The notes under the pieces are model-generated. The model did no database searches. It was not told where the DNA came from and worked only from the letters and a program-made list of their open reading frames with translations. Of a stretch of 49,583 nt of DNA, positions 33,772 to 42,162 are shown piece by piece. The stretch lies in assembly GCF_015354405.1 (NCBI RefSeq), contig NZ_JADKYP010000049.1, positions 1-49,583 of the forward strand, given 5' to 3'. The translations under genes were made by a program, and so were the position numbers. Position 1 is the stretch's first letter, and the number at the start of each line of letters is the position of its first letter. This stretch comes from Nocardia sp. BSTN01. Its GTDB lineage: Bacteria; Actinomycetota; Actinomycetes; Mycobacteriales; Mycobacteriaceae.

Positions 33772-36700
33772 TCAGGCGCCGAGCAGGATCTCGAGTTCCG
33801 GCAGCATCGCGAGGACGCGCTGCGCGGCCGACCGACGGTTGACACTCGAGACCGCGTCCTGCCCGGCGGCGATCAGCTCCGCGCCGACGGTGGCCCGAGC
33901 CAGCGCCAGGTGACGATTCCAGCGCATCGAGGAATAGTCCTGGCGGCCCACCACTTTCATCGCCAGCGCCAGCAGCGTCGCGCCGGTTTCCGGATCGACT
34001 CGGGATCGCACGAGATGGGAACCCAGCGCGCAGGCGGCACCACCGATCTGCGGGAGATCGACGAACTGGGTGAGCCGTTCCCGCGCGACCCGGGCCACCT
34101 GACCGGGCAACTCCGGCACCTCGTGCACGGCGTCATGGAGAACATGGGCGTCGAGCACGGCGGCGGCGACGATCACATCGCCCGGTCCGGGCCCGGGACC
34201 GCCATTCGGCCAATCGAACAGCTGCAGACTGCGCCGGAACGTGCGCAGACCACGCTCGATATCACCCTCCGCCAGTTCGAGTTCCGCCATTCCGGCGACG
34301 ACCGCACCCTTGCGATGGTTCGGCTGCGTCACCGGTTCGTCCAGTCCGACGCCGTCGTCGATGACACCCAGCGCGTACTCGAGTTCCCGGCGCGCATCGA
34401 CCAACTGTCCGGCGCCGACCATGGAGACGGCGAGGAAGCTACGCACTTCCACACTCTCCTCGAAGCAGCGCAACTCCTGCATCAGCTCGGCCGCGCGACG
34501 GTAGTAGCCCACCGCCTCCTCGTATCGCGCCGCCTGCGAGGCCATCTGCCCGAGATGCTGGGAGCACATCGCGGTGGCCCAGACATCGCGGCCCTCGACC
34601 AATGCGAGAGCGGCCCGCGCATCGCGGATCGACCCGGCGGTATAGCTCGCGTTCTCACGCATATTGGCGCGCAGCAGCAGGGCGAGCGACCGGACGAGCT
34701 CGTCGTCGGAACGGGTGCCCGCCGCCATCAAACGCACGCCGTGGGCGACATTTATTCGCGCGCAGAGCATTTCGCCGAGATATCGGATCCCGGGCGTGAG
34801 GTCGGCCGTGGCGAGCACACGGCGGGCGCGGGCCCGGATCACCGCGAGGGGCCGCAGGCCGGGCTCGCCGAAGGCCAGATGCATGGCCAGGAAGACATAG
34901 CTCTGCAGTTCCAGATCCAACTCGATCCGGGTGCGCGGGCCCTCGGGCGGCGGCACCGGCACGACCCGGGGCGCCCAGCTCATCAGCTCCATATGCGCGC
35001 CACGCATGACCCACAGCATGGCGACGGGCGCGAAGACCGAGAACACCGTGCGGGAATCGGCGGTCTCCACGGCATGGCGCAGCACCGCCAGCAGGTTGTC
35101 GAGTTCGGCGGCGAGCGACAGCACCGTGCGGACCTGATCCGGTCCGGCATAGTTCAGTGCCGTATCGCGCGCGAATTCCCTTGCCCAGCCGCACATCCGA
35201 TCCATCACCAGATCGGCTTCACCGGCCGCGATCAGCTGTTCCTCACCGAATTCGCGCACCGTCTCCAGCATGCGATAGCGGGTGGCGACCATCTCGTCGT
35301 CGGCCAGCACGGTCAGCAGCGACTGGCTCACCAATCCGTCCACCGCGGCCACCGCGTCGATCGAATCCGTCCCCGCCACCACGGATTCCGCTGCGTCCAA
35401 GGAGAATCCGGCGGGGAACCGGCACAGCCGCCGCAGGGCCACCCGCTGTTCGGGTTCGAGCAGATTCCAGCTCCACTCGATCACCGCGTGCAGGGTGCGG
35501 TGGCGTTCGGGTGAGCTGCGATCGCCCGAACGCAACAGCGCGAAGCGATGTTCGAGCCGGCTTTCGATCTCCTCCACGCTCATGGTCCGCACGCGGGCCG
35601 CGGCGAGTTCGATGGCCAGCGGCAGCCCGTCCAGGGTGCGGCACAGCCGGGCGACGACCGCCGGATCCAGCCGGGCCGAGGGCCGCACCGCCCGCGCCCG
35701 GCTGACGAACAACTCCGTGGCGGGGGAGCCCTGCGCGTCGATCGCCAAGGGCGGCAACGGATAGACCGTCTCCGCCGTAATGGCCAGCGGCGCCCGGCTG
35801 GTGGTCACCACCGTGAGATGTTCACAACTGCCGACCAGGTCGGCGACCACCTCGGCCGCCGCGTCGATGAGATGTTCGCAGTTGTCCAGGATCAGCAGGA
35901 TGGGACGCAGCGACAACGCCTCCCGCAATCGGCGCCGGCCATCGACGGTCTGATTGCGGCGCAACACATTCGCTTCGCGGGAGTATTCGTTGACGCCGAG
36001 GACCGCCCCGATGGCCGCCTCGATCTCGGCGCACGTCGCGACCTGGCGCTCGTCGGCGTCACCGTCGGAAGCGGCACGCAGCGAAGCCAATTCGACCAGC
36101 GCCACCGCCTGTCTGCCCGCGATCCGGGCACCCAGCTCGTGGGCGATGCGGGTCTTGCCGGTACCGCCCGGACCGAGCACGGTCGTCACCCGGAATTCCT
36201 GGACGAGTTTGTCCAGCGCCACCAGATCGCCGTCGCGGCCGAGCAGCGGATTGGGCGCCGCGCGCAGGCCCAGGGCCGTATTGGGCGGCGTGACAGTGGT
36301 TTCCGGGGGGCCGTACGGCGGTTCCGAGGTCAGCGCGTGCTGGGCCGTGGACACTCGCTGTGTCGCGGAGGTGACCGGCACGGGGTGCGACTGCACCGGG
36401 ACTATCGCGGAATGGTCGCCGCGCAGAATCGCGGTGTTCAACGCGACCAGCGCCGGGCCGGGGTCCGCCCCCAATTCCTCGCCCAGCCGCGTCCGCAGTC
36501 CGGCGAAGACCTCCAGGGCCTCGTTCGCCCGCCCGTCGCCGGCGAGTAAGCGCATCAGGGTGGCGTGCGCGGGCTCGTCGAGCGGCTCGGCCGCGGCCGC
36601 CCGCCGCGCCACTCGCAGCGCACCGCCGAGATCCCCGGCGGCCTCCCGCGCCGCCAGTTCCAGGGTGTCCAGGGCCGACCAGCGCGTGGCGGCGAATTCG

Positions 36701-37146
36701 TGGAGTTCGTCGGCGACGGGGCCGGGCGGCAGATCCGCACCGGGTTCGCCCCGCCACAGCGCGCGCGCCCGCTGCACCAGGCCGAGGCATCCGGCGGTGT
36801 CGCCGCGCTCGAACCGCAGCTGCGCCTCCCGTTCCAGGCCGCGGGCCAGGCTCAGATCGACCTGCTCCTCGGTCAGCAGCAGCCGATACCCCGCCGGGCC
36901 GATTTCCAGCGCACCCTCCGGCAAGGCCGACCGCAACCGGGAGACCTGCGTATGCAGGGCGTTCATCGGCGCGCGCGGCGGCTGCTCGCCCCAGATGTCG
37001 TCGATCAGCGCCTGGGCACTGCGGCTGCGCCCGGGGTGAACCGCGAGCGCGGCGACCAGCAACCGCGCCCGGGCGCCGGGCACCGCGACGAGATCCGCGT
37101 CGCGGCGCAGCGCGATCTCCCCCAGAAGCGCCACGCGAACATCCAT
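33772..37146 (-). CDS. Large SARP/BTAD-ATPase transcriptional regulator
   Basis: A 1124-residue AfsR/DnrI-like regulator. The N-terminus is an OmpR-type winged helix (VRVALLGEIALRRDADLVAVPGARARLLVAAL; about 1-90) followed by a bacterial transcriptional activation domain (LSLARGLEREAQLRFERGDTAG; about 95-245). A central STAND-type ATPase has Walker A LGPGGTGKTRIAHELG (about residue 320) and Walker B PILLILDNCEHLIDAA (about 415). The C-terminal 450 residues are helical, TPR-like repeats. ATG 37146 fits the domain start better than 37257. Such proteins usually activate secondary-metabolite or stress genes; no cognate cluster is obvious here, though the convergent exporter is a neighbour. Confidence 0.88.
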   Translation of the reverse strand: MDVRVALLGEIALRRDADLVAVPGARARLLVAALAVHPGRSRSAQALIDDIWGEQPPRAPMNALHTQVSRLRSALPEGALEIGPAGYRLLLTEEQVDLSLARGLEREAQLRFERGDTAGCLGLVQRARALWRGEPGADLPPGPVADELHEFAATRWSALDTLELAAREAAGDLGGALRVARRAAAAEPLDEPAHATLMRLLAGDGRANEALEVFAGLRTRLGEELGADPGPALVALNTAILRGDHSAIVPVQSHPVPVTSATQRVSTAQHALTSEPPYGPPETTVTPPNTALGLRAAPNPLLGRDGDLVALDKLVQEFRVTTVLGPGGTGKTRIAHELGARIAGRQAVALVELASLRAASDGDADERQVATCAEIEAAIGAVLGVNEYSREANVLRRNQTVDGRRRLREALSLRPILLILDNCEHLIDAAAEVVADLVGSCEHLTVVTTSRAPLAITAETVYPLPPLAIDAQGSPATELFVSRARAVRPSARLDPAVVARLCRTLDGLPLAIELAAARVRTMSVEEIESRLEHRFALLRSGDRSSPERHRTLHAVIEWSWNLLEPEQRVALRRLCRFPAGFSLDAAESVVAGTDSIDAVAAVDGLVSQSLLTVLADDEMVATRYRMLETVREFGEEQLIAAGEADLVMDRMCGWAREFARDTALNYAGPDQVRTVLSLAAELDNLLAVLRHAVETADSRTVFSVFAPVAMLWVMRGAHMELMSWAPRVVPVPPPEGPRTRIELDLELQSYVFLAMHLAFGEPGLRPLAVIRARARRVLATADLTPGIRYLGEMLCARINVAHGVRLMAAGTRSDDELVRSLALLLRANMRENASYTAGSIRDARAALALVEGRDVWATAMCSQHLGQMASQAARYEEAVGYYRRAAELMQELRCFEESVEVRSFLAVSMVGAGQLVDARRELEYALGVIDDGVGLDEPVTQPNHRKGAVVAGMAELELAEGDIERGLRTFRRSLQLFDWPNGGPGPGPGDVIVAAAVLDAHVLHDAVHEVPELPGQVARVARERLTQFVDLPQIGGAACALGSHLVRSRVDPETGATLLALAMKVVGRQDYSSMRWNRHLALARATVGAELIAAGQDAVSSVNRRSAAQRVLAMLPELEILLGA

Positions 37147-37344
37147 CTCGGGCAGCCTTTCGTCCCGGCCGCTGTTGTCCGGCCGGGTATGCGTCGTCCC
37201 GGCGTTCGCACGGGCGGAGCGCGATGCCGGCCCGGAGCCGCTGTGATCAGGAAACATGCCGTCGCAATCGTATGTGACCGGTCGAATGAATATCGGGCGC
37301 TGCGCCGGGACCGACCGCTCCCCGGGCCACGCATCTCGTAGAGT

Positions 37345-37366
37345 TTACTCCGATATATCGTAGTAA
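37345..37366. promoter_or_regulatory. 22-bp palindrome with CGATATATCG core
   Basis: Left half TTACTCCGATA and right half TATCGTAGTAA are complementary at all but one pair, centred on CGATATATCG at 37351-37360. It is an island of AT-rich sequence in a GC-rich region. The core resembles operators of PadR-family regulators as I recall them; no PadR gene is visible in the window. It lies about 200 bases upstream of the SARP regulator's start. Confidence 0.55.
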
Positions 37367-37388
37367 TGTTGTCGACAAGAGGCGCATG

Positions 37389-37600
37389 GTGAGCTGCGCT
37401 GCCGCCTCCGGTGACACTGCGCTGCCGCCTCCGGGCCACCACCATTAGGCAGTGTCGATTGTGCCTAATGGTGAAGCCCTCCGTGGTGACACTGAGCTGC
37501 CGCCTCCGGGCCACCCCCACTAGGCAGTGTCGGTTTGCCTAATGGTGAAGCCCTCCGCGGTGACGCTGCGCTGCCGCCTCCGGGCCACCACCATTAGGCT
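37389..37600. repeat. Tandem 74-75-bp hairpin repeats upstream of menA
   Basis: Two full units (37411-37485 and 37486-37559) are flanked by a 22-bp partial copy (37389-37410) and a 40-bp partial copy (37560-37599). Each full unit contains GTGACnCTGnGCTGCCGCC and then inverted arms CACCATTAGGCA / TGCCTAATGGTG, perfect over 12 bp in unit 1 (37440-37451 with 37462-37473). The last partial copy ends 8 bases before the menA start codon. Confidence 0.85.
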
Positions 37601-37607
37601 GCCGGAT

Positions 37608-38477
37608 ATGGCTAGTGCAGCACAATGGCTCGAAGGCGCCCGCCCGCGGACGCTGCCCAATGCGATCGCCCCGGTCCTCGTCGGCACCGGCGCGGCCGCG
37701 TCGCTGGATGCCGCGGTGTGGTGGAAGGCCCTGCTGAGCCTGCTGGTTTCGCTGGCTCTCATCATCGGTGTCAACTACGCCAACGACTATTCCGACGGCA
37801 TTCGCGGCACCGACGACGAGCGTGTCGGCCCACTGCGACTGGTCGGTTCGGGTCTGGCGAGTCCGGCCGCGGTGCGCGGCGCGGCCATCGCCTGCCTGAG
37901 CGTGGGCGCGATCTTCGGATTGATCCTGGTGATCACCACCGCGTGGTGGTTGCTGCTGATCGGCGCGGCCTGCCTGGCCGGCGCCTGGTTCTACACCGGC
38001 GGTAGTAAACCCTACGGCTACAGCGGTTTCGGTGAGATCGCCGTCTTCATCTTCTTCGGCCTGGTCGCGGTGCTGGGCACCGAATTCGTGCAGGCCGAAC
38101 GGCTGGACTGGGCCGGACTGGTCGGCGCGATCGCGGTCGGCGCGTTCTCCAGCGCGGTGCTGGTCACCAACAATCTGCGCGACATCCCCACCGATTCGGT
38201 GACCGGGAAGACCACCCTCGCCGTCAAACTGGGTGACACGCGCACCCGCACACTGCATCTGGTGCTGATGGTGGTGCCGTTCGTGGCCTCGCTGCTGCTG
38301 GTGATGCGCACGCCGTGGGCTCTGACGGGCCTGCTGGCGATACCGCTCGCCGTGCGATCCAACGCCCCCGTGCGCGGTGGGCAGCAGGGACCGGGATTGA
38401 TTCCCTCGCTGCGCGATACCGGTTTGGCGATGCTGGGCTGGTCCCTGCTCACCGCGCTGGCGCTCGGCCTCGGCTGA
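37608..38477 (+). CDS. menA: 1,4-Dihydroxy-2-naphthoate polyprenyltransferase
   Basis: A 289-residue integral membrane prenyltransferase (UbiA superfamily) that attaches the polyprenyl chain to DHNA to give demethylmenaquinone. It begins [23 protein letters not shown]. The first Asp-rich motif is [27 protein letters not shown] (about residues 58-84) and the second is [22 protein letters not shown] (about 187-208). Eight to nine hydrophobic helices are visible. ATG 37608 matches the family start and has no clear ribosome-binding site; hairpin repeats end 8 bases upstream, which may affect expression. Confidence 0.94.
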   Translation: MASAAQWLEGARPRTLPNAIAPVLVGTGAAASLDAAVWWKALLSLLVSLALIIGVNYANDYSDGIRGTDDERVGPLRLVGSGLASPAAVRGAAIACLSVGAIFGLILVITTAWWLLLIGAACLAGAWFYTGGSKPYGYSGFGEIAVFIFFGLVAVLGTEFVQAERLDWAGLVGAIAVGAFSSAVLVTNNLRDIPTDSVTGKTTLAVKLGDTRTRTLHLVLMVVPFVASLLLVMRTPWALTGLLAIPLAVRSNAPVRGGQQGPGLIPSLRDTGLAMLGWSLLTALALGLG

Positions 38478-38497
38478 CGAACGGCGACGCGACAGCG

Positions 38498-38887
38498 TCA
38501 GTCCCGGCCGCCCTCCGGGACCAAGACGCCGAGCACCCAGTTGACGAGGGTCACGATGACGGCACCGAAGATTGCCGCCCAGAACCCGTCGACCCGCAGG
38601 CCGTAATCGGTGGTTTCGGTGATCTTCGCCGTCAGCCACAGCATGAGGGCATTGATCACCAGCAGGAACAGCCCCAGCGTGACGATCACCAGTGGGAGCG
38701 AGAGCAATTTCACGATCGGTTTGATCAGCGCGTTGACCAGCCCGAAGACGATCGCGACGCAGACCACCACGAGAATCTTGCCGCCGGTGCCCGCATCGGG
38801 CGGATCCTTCAATTCGATACCGCCGACCCAGGCCGCCGCGAGCCAGATCGCGAGGGCGTTGATCGCCAAACGGAGCAGAAGTGCCAT
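38498..38887 (-). CDS. Phage-holin-family (PF04020) small membrane protein
   Basis: A 129-residue protein with four hydrophobic helices: ALLLRLAINALAIWLAAAWVGGI, VVVCVAIVFGLVNALIKPIVKLLSLPL, IVTLGLFLLVINALMLWLTA and FWAAIFGAVIVTLVNWVLGVLV. The GLVNALIKPIVKLLSLPLVIVTLGLF stretch is the signature of the mycobacterial four-TM 'phage holin' family, which is chromosomal and not phage-linked. It is convergent with menA, 20 bases apart. The function is unknown. Confidence 0.88.
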   Translation of the reverse strand: MALLLRLAINALAIWLAAAWVGGIELKDPPDAGTGGKILVVVCVAIVFGLVNALIKPIVKLLSLPLVIVTLGLFLLVINALMLWLTAKITETTDYGLRVDGFWAAIFGAVIVTLVNWVLGVLVPEGGRD

Positions 38888-38973
38888 GCGGCAATGCTAA
38901 CGGCGGACGGGGCGGGATACCGGGCACGCACTGCTCCCCTTCCCCCGCCCCGTGGTGACGTTGCGCTCGCCCG

Positions 38974-39564
38974 TCACGCCGCGCGGTCGAGCAGTTCCTG
39001 GACCGCGCCGCGCACTCGTTCCATCCCTTCGTTCCCGCCCAGAAGTTCTCGCGTGGTGGCGTTGGGCGCCCGCAGGATGCCGAGCAGCACGTGACCGGCC
39101 TCGATGCGGTCGTCACCGCGGGAGATCGCTTCCCGCAGTGACAGTTCCAGGGTCTTCTTGGCCTCGCGGGTGAAGGGGATGTGGCCGAAGCTCATGCCAC
39201 CGCCGAAGCGGAACCGCCCGCGGCCCTTGTCGGAAACCGGCACCGCCTCGTCGAAGGCCCCCTCGCCGAAGGTGGCCTGCACACTGTCTCGCACCGCGTC
39301 CAGATCGATGCCGATCGACTTCAGCGCGGCCGCGTCCTCCTCGCCCAGCGGTTCCTCGGTCCGCGGCCGGCCGGGTAGTGCCCGCCGAATCACCTCGGCG
39401 CTGATGCCGTTGTCCTCCAGCACCTTTCGCAGCGGCGGATCGGAACAGGTGGCGAGTCCCAGCAGCAGGTGCTCGACATCGATACTGGGCGAACGCAATT
39501 CACGCGCTTCCTCCTGCGCGTCCACGACCGCGGAGCGCGCCGCCTTGGCAAATCTCTCGAACAT
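38974..39564 (-). CDS. Clp N-terminal domain protein without ATPase
   Basis: A 196-residue protein consisting of two Clp_N repeats and no AAA+ module: FERFAKAARSAVVDAQEEARELRSPSIDVEHLLLGLA at the start and FTREAKKTLELSLREAISRGDDRIEAGHVLLGILR at about 130-165. A Gly/Arg/Phe-rich loop (GRGRFRFGGGMSFG) separates the two. Such proteins probably act as adaptors or decoys for ClpC. The start codon overlaps the stop of the HTH gene upstream (TGATG), indicating coupled translation and regulation by that protein. Confidence 0.85.
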   Translation of the reverse strand: MFERFAKAARSAVVDAQEEARELRSPSIDVEHLLLGLATCSDPPLRKVLEDNGISAEVIRRALPGRPRTEEPLGEEDAAALKSIGIDLDAVRDSVQATFGEGAFDEAVPVSDKGRGRFRFGGGMSFGHIPFTREAKKTLELSLREAISRGDDRIEAGHVLLGILRAPNATTRELLGGNEGMERVRGAVQELLDRAA

Positions 39565-39785
39565 CAGTGGATTCCGCCTTTCCGGTTGTACTTCTGATGG
39601 ACCGCCTGCCGACTGACCTCGAGCGCCTCGGCGATGGCTTGCCAGGACCAGCCCTGCTTACGGGCGTTAGCCACCTGGATCGCCTCGAGCCGCTCGAGCA
39701 ATCGCCGCAGCGCGAGCACCGCCCGCAGCCCGACCTGGGGGTCGGGACTGCCGGCGGCGGCCGCCAGCGTTGTCGCTTCACTCAT
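39564..39785 (-). CDS. Small helix-turn-helix regulator paired with the Clp_N protein
   Basis: A 73-residue DNA-binding protein. After a short flexible start come LRRLLERLEAIQVANARKQGWSWQAIAEALEVSRQAVHQKYNRKG, a helix-turn-helix with recognition helix SRQAVHQKY, ending right at the C-terminus. ATG 39785 is preferred; longer forms run into the operator. Two palindromes (39790-39805, 39817-39832) lie directly upstream, consistent with autorepression of this two-gene unit. Its pairing with Clp_N proteins suggests control of a protein-quality response. Confidence 0.85.
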   Translation of the reverse strand: MSEATTLAAAAGSPDPQVGLRAVLALRRLLERLEAIQVANARKQGWSWQAIAEALEVSRQAVHQKYNRKGGIH

Positions 39786-39789
39786 GTAC

Positions 39790-39832
39790 GTCAATTTACG
39801 TTGACATCGCGGGCGCGTCAATCAAAATTGAC
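39790..39832. promoter_or_regulatory. Twin GTCAAY-N4-RTTGAC operators
   Basis: GTCAATTTACGTTGAC (39790-39805) and GTCAATCAAAATTGAC (39817-39832) share the dyad GTCAAY-N4-RTTGAC, with centres 27 bp apart. They sit immediately before the HTH gene start and in AT-rich promoter DNA. They are likely binding sites of the HTH protein itself or of a heat-shock-type repressor. Confidence 0.75.
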
Positions 39833-39880
39833 ACCAGGCGTGTTCACCTGCGGCGAACGGTGATAGAGAGATTCCGCGAC

Positions 39881-40966
39881 TCAGGCGGTCCAGATACCGG
39901 TGGCGGTGAATTCGTCGAGAATCGCGTGCGACTCGGCCAGGTCCAGCCCCTGCCCCGCGACCCACGCGTCGTTGAAATACGTTCCGGCATAACGGTCCCC
40001 GCCGTCGCACAGCAGCGTCACCACACTACCCTCGCGGCCCGCGGCGATCATCTCGGCGATGAGGGCGAACGCGCCCCACAGATTGGTTCCGGTGGATCCG
40101 CCCACTCGCCGGCCGAGCACCGCACTGGCATGACGGCACGCGGCGATGGAGGCGGCATCGGGTACCTCGATCATCCGGTCGACGACATCGCCGATGAAGG
40201 AAGGCTCCACCCGCGGCCGGCCGATGCCCTCGATCCGCGACGGCATACCGGTCTGATATCCCGGATCCCCGACCTCGTACCCGCCGTAGAACGCCGAATT
40301 CTCCGGATCGACCACGGCCAACCGGGTGGCGTGGCGGCGATAGCGGATGTACCGGCCGATGGTCGCGCTCGTCCCGCCGGTGCCGGCGCCGACGACCACC
40401 CAGTCCGGAACCGGATGGGTCTCCAAAATCATTTGCTGATAGATGGATTCGGCGATGTTGTTGTTACCGCGCCAGTCGGTGGCCCGCTCGGCGTAGGTGA
40501 ACTGGTCCATGTAGTGGCCGTCGCATTCGGCGGCCAGCCGCACGGCCTCGGTGTAGATATCGGGCGCGCGGTCGACGAAGTGGCATCGCCCGCCCTGCGC
40601 CTCGATCAGCGCGATCTTCTCGGGCGAGGTCTTCGTGGGCACCACCGAGACGAAGTCCAGGCCGAGCAGTTTCGCGAAATAGGCCTCGCTGATCGCGGTC
40701 GACCCCGAGGACGCCTCGACAATGGTCGTCCCCTCGCAGACCCAGCCGTTGCAGATCGCGTAGAGGAACAGCGAACGCGCCAGCCGATGTTTCAAGCTGC
40801 CGGTCGGATGCGTGGACTCGTCCTTGAGATACAGCCGCACACCCCATTCGGGCGGCAGCGGATATCGCAGCAGATGGGTGTCGGCGCTGCGTTGCGCATC
40901 GGCCTCGATCAGCCGCACCGCATTGTCGACCCACTCCCGCGAAGTACTGCGATCGCAGTACTTCAC
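39881..40966 (-). CDS. PLP-dependent cysteine synthase/desulfhydrase family enzyme (Cds1/CysK2-like)
   Basis: A 361-residue fold-type II PLP enzyme. The Schiff-base lysine is in [14 protein letters not shown] (about residues 52-65), the substrate loop is [14 protein letters not shown], and the phosphate-binding loop is [14 protein letters not shown]. It resembles the mycobacterial Cds1 (Rv3684) and CysK2 (Rv0848) group rather than CysK1, so it probably degrades cysteine to sulfide or makes S-sulfocysteine; sequence alone does not decide. The annotated GTG start at 40966 lies on a 24-bp perfect palindrome. A later start (for example the Val in REWVDNAV) would leave the palindrome upstream as an operator. 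Confidence 0.83.
   Translation of the reverse strand: MKYCDRSTSREWVDNAVRLIEADAQRSADTHLLRYPLPPEWGVRLYLKDESTHPTGSLKHRLARSLFLYAICNGWVCEGTTIVEASSGSTAISEAYFAKLLGLDFVSVVPTKTSPEKIALIEAQGGRCHFVDRAPDIYTEAVRLAAECDGHYMDQFTYAERATDWRGNNNIAESIYQQMILETHPVPDWVVVGAGTGGTSATIGRYIRYRRHATRLAVVDPENSAFYGGYEVGDPGYQTGMPSRIEGIGRPRVEPSFIGDVVDRMIEVPDAASIAACRHASAVLGRRVGGSTGTNLWGAFALIAEMIAAGREGSVVTLLCDGGDRYAGTYFNDAWVAGQGLDLAESHAILDEFTATGIWTA
40941..40964. promoter_or_regulatory. 24-bp perfect palindrome at the cysteine-enzyme start
   Basis: GAAGTACTGCGA (40941-40952) is followed by its exact reverse complement (40953-40964). It covers the first codons of the annotated gene. A perfect 12+12 dyad without a spacer is typical of a repressor operator, so it may mark the promoter and imply a downstream start. 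Confidence 0.6.
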
Positions 40967-41059
40967 CGCAGCCGCCCGCGCACTGCGCTCACCGCGCCTC
41001 CCGTGCCATGCGGGACACCCGCACCCGGTCGGCGCAGCGAGCCGCTGCGCGATTGTCGC

Positions 41060-41398
41060 TCACTGCGCCTCCTCGCCGCGCAGGCGAGCGCGCAGGTTCG
41101 CTTTGTCGTTGCGGCGCTTCTCGTCGACGGCCGCGATGTCCTCGTTCACGCGCGCCCGCAGCCGCTTGAACAGGACCAGCGACAGCGGCATCGCCACGAT
41201 CAGCGCAAACAGCAGCGCGACGATCAGCGGGATGTCGACGTTCACCACGTGCGCCACCACCAGGATGATCGCGGCGATCACGGCGACCAGAGCCAGCCGG
41301 GCCAGGGTGTACAGCGCCATGTTGCGCGCGAGCCGCCGACCCGCCGAGGCCGGGGCCCGATCGCTCGCGGCGTCGTCGGATCGGGATGCTTCACTCAC
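41060..41398 (-). CDS. DUF4229 membrane protein
   Basis: A 112-residue protein with a polar Ser/Ala/Asp N-terminus, two hydrophobic helices (about residues 29-49, LYTLARLALVAVIAAIILVVA, and 54-75, IPLIVALLFALIVAMPLSLVLF) and a strongly basic helical tail (KRLRARVNEDIAAVDEKRRNDKANLRARLRG). This matches DUF4229. A GTG at 41398 is the likely start. Its mycobacterial counterpart lies near menA (Rv0531 region). The function is unknown. Confidence 0.83.
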   Translation of the reverse strand: MSEASRSDDAASDRAPASAGRRLARNMALYTLARLALVAVIAAIILVVAHVVNVDIPLIVALLFALIVAMPLSLVLFKRLRARVNEDIAAVDEKRRNDKANLRARLRGEEAQ

Positions 41399-41620
41399 AC
41401 GACCAGGGTAAGCGACGCCGCCGGACCCGTTCCGACCTGCCCGGGTCCCGCCGAATTCGATCGCCGGATGTTCGCCGGCGCGACGTACTCAGCCGTACGT
41501 ATATCCGTTTTGTCTATTACTTCCCCTTTACCAACGTTAGATCGTTCGAACACCTGGGGGTCCGGGTGCAACGATGTCGCTATCTGATGAGGGATCTGTC
41601 GATTACGGAAAGGTTTGCGA
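41399..41620. promoter_or_regulatory. Divergent promoter region, DUF4229 and BldC-like genes
   Basis: A 222-base region noticeably richer in A/T than its surroundings (for example TATATCCGTTTTGTCTATTACTT near 41501). It carries a dyad ACGTAC (41483-41488) / GTACGT (41495-41500). It should hold the promoters of both divergent genes; no consensus match is claimed. Confidence 0.4.
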
Positions 41621-41854
41621 ATGACTGCGATCACCGCGGCGAGCCGCACGTTGGGTTCCGTCAACGGCCAGGAGGCCCTCCTGACCCCGGGCCAGGTGGC
41701 GGCGCTGTTCCACGTCGATCCGAAAACGGTCACTCGGTGGGCACATGCCGGACGGCTGGGCTCGCTACGCACTCCGGGCGGACATCGCCGCTTCCGTGAG
41801 TCGGAGGTCATGCAGCTGCTGAAGTCGCTGACCACCGAGGCGACCCGCCCCTGA
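41621..41854 (+). CDS. BldC-family MerR-like transcriptional regulator
   Basis: A 77-residue protein consisting mainly of one winged helix-turn-helix: EALLTPGQVAALFHVDPKTVTRWAHAGRLGSLRTPGGHRRFRESEVMQLLKSL. This is almost the full pattern of Streptomyces BldC, which binds direct repeats cooperatively and controls development. ATG 41621 has GGAAAGG seven bases upstream. It probably controls growth-phase or morphological genes; its targets cannot be read from here. A small membrane protein follows on the same strand. Confidence 0.88.
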   Translation: MTAITAASRTLGSVNGQEALLTPGQVAALFHVDPKTVTRWAHAGRLGSLRTPGGHRRFRESEVMQLLKSLTTEATRP

Positions 41855-41932
41855 ACTCGAGGGCTCATTCTTCCGGTCACAGTGCGACAGGTACGTACAC
41901 GGGATTACCCTCGATGTCAGGAGGTGAGCGAC

Positions 41933-42136
41933 GTGGCGTACCTGTTGGCACTCATCGCGGTCGTGGCTGTCGCGGTGCTGTGCTGGAAAGCGTTCGGACC
42001 GGAGCATGCGCCCCGGATCGGCATCGGACGGGGGCCCGAGAAGCGACGTCGAGTCGTGGGTCCCGATGACGACCCCGAGTTCCTGTGGCGGATCTCCCGC
42101 CAACATCGCGACGGTGACCCGGGCACGGATCACTGA
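41933..42136 (+). CDS. Small single-pass membrane protein
   Basis: A 67-residue protein with one N-terminal membrane helix (AYLLALIAVVAVAVLCW) and a basic, cytoplasmic tail (PEKRRRVVGPDDDPEFLWRISRQHRDGD). GTG 41933 is eight bases after a perfect AGGAGG (41919-41924), which decides the start over GTG 41924 and the longer frame. It follows the BldC-like gene by 78 bases. The function is unknown. Confidence 0.72.
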   Translation: MAYLLALIAVVAVAVLCWKAFGPEHAPRIGIGRGPEKRRRVVGPDDDPEFLWRISRQHRDGDPGTDH

Positions 42137-42162
42137 CGCGCATATCCTCACCCCGGGTGACC

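Larger units (their letters stand above)
37147..37607. other. 461-base intergenic region between the SARP gene and menA
   Basis: No gene is supported here. The left part must carry the promoter of the SARP regulator and contains an AT-rich palindrome (37345-37366). The right part (37389-37600) is a set of tandem hairpin repeats running up to menA. Confidence 0.6.

Noticed and set aside
38498-38887. Prophage remnant suggested by the holin-family match
   Set aside because: This holin-named family is an ordinary chromosomal membrane protein in actinobacteria; no other phage gene is nearby.
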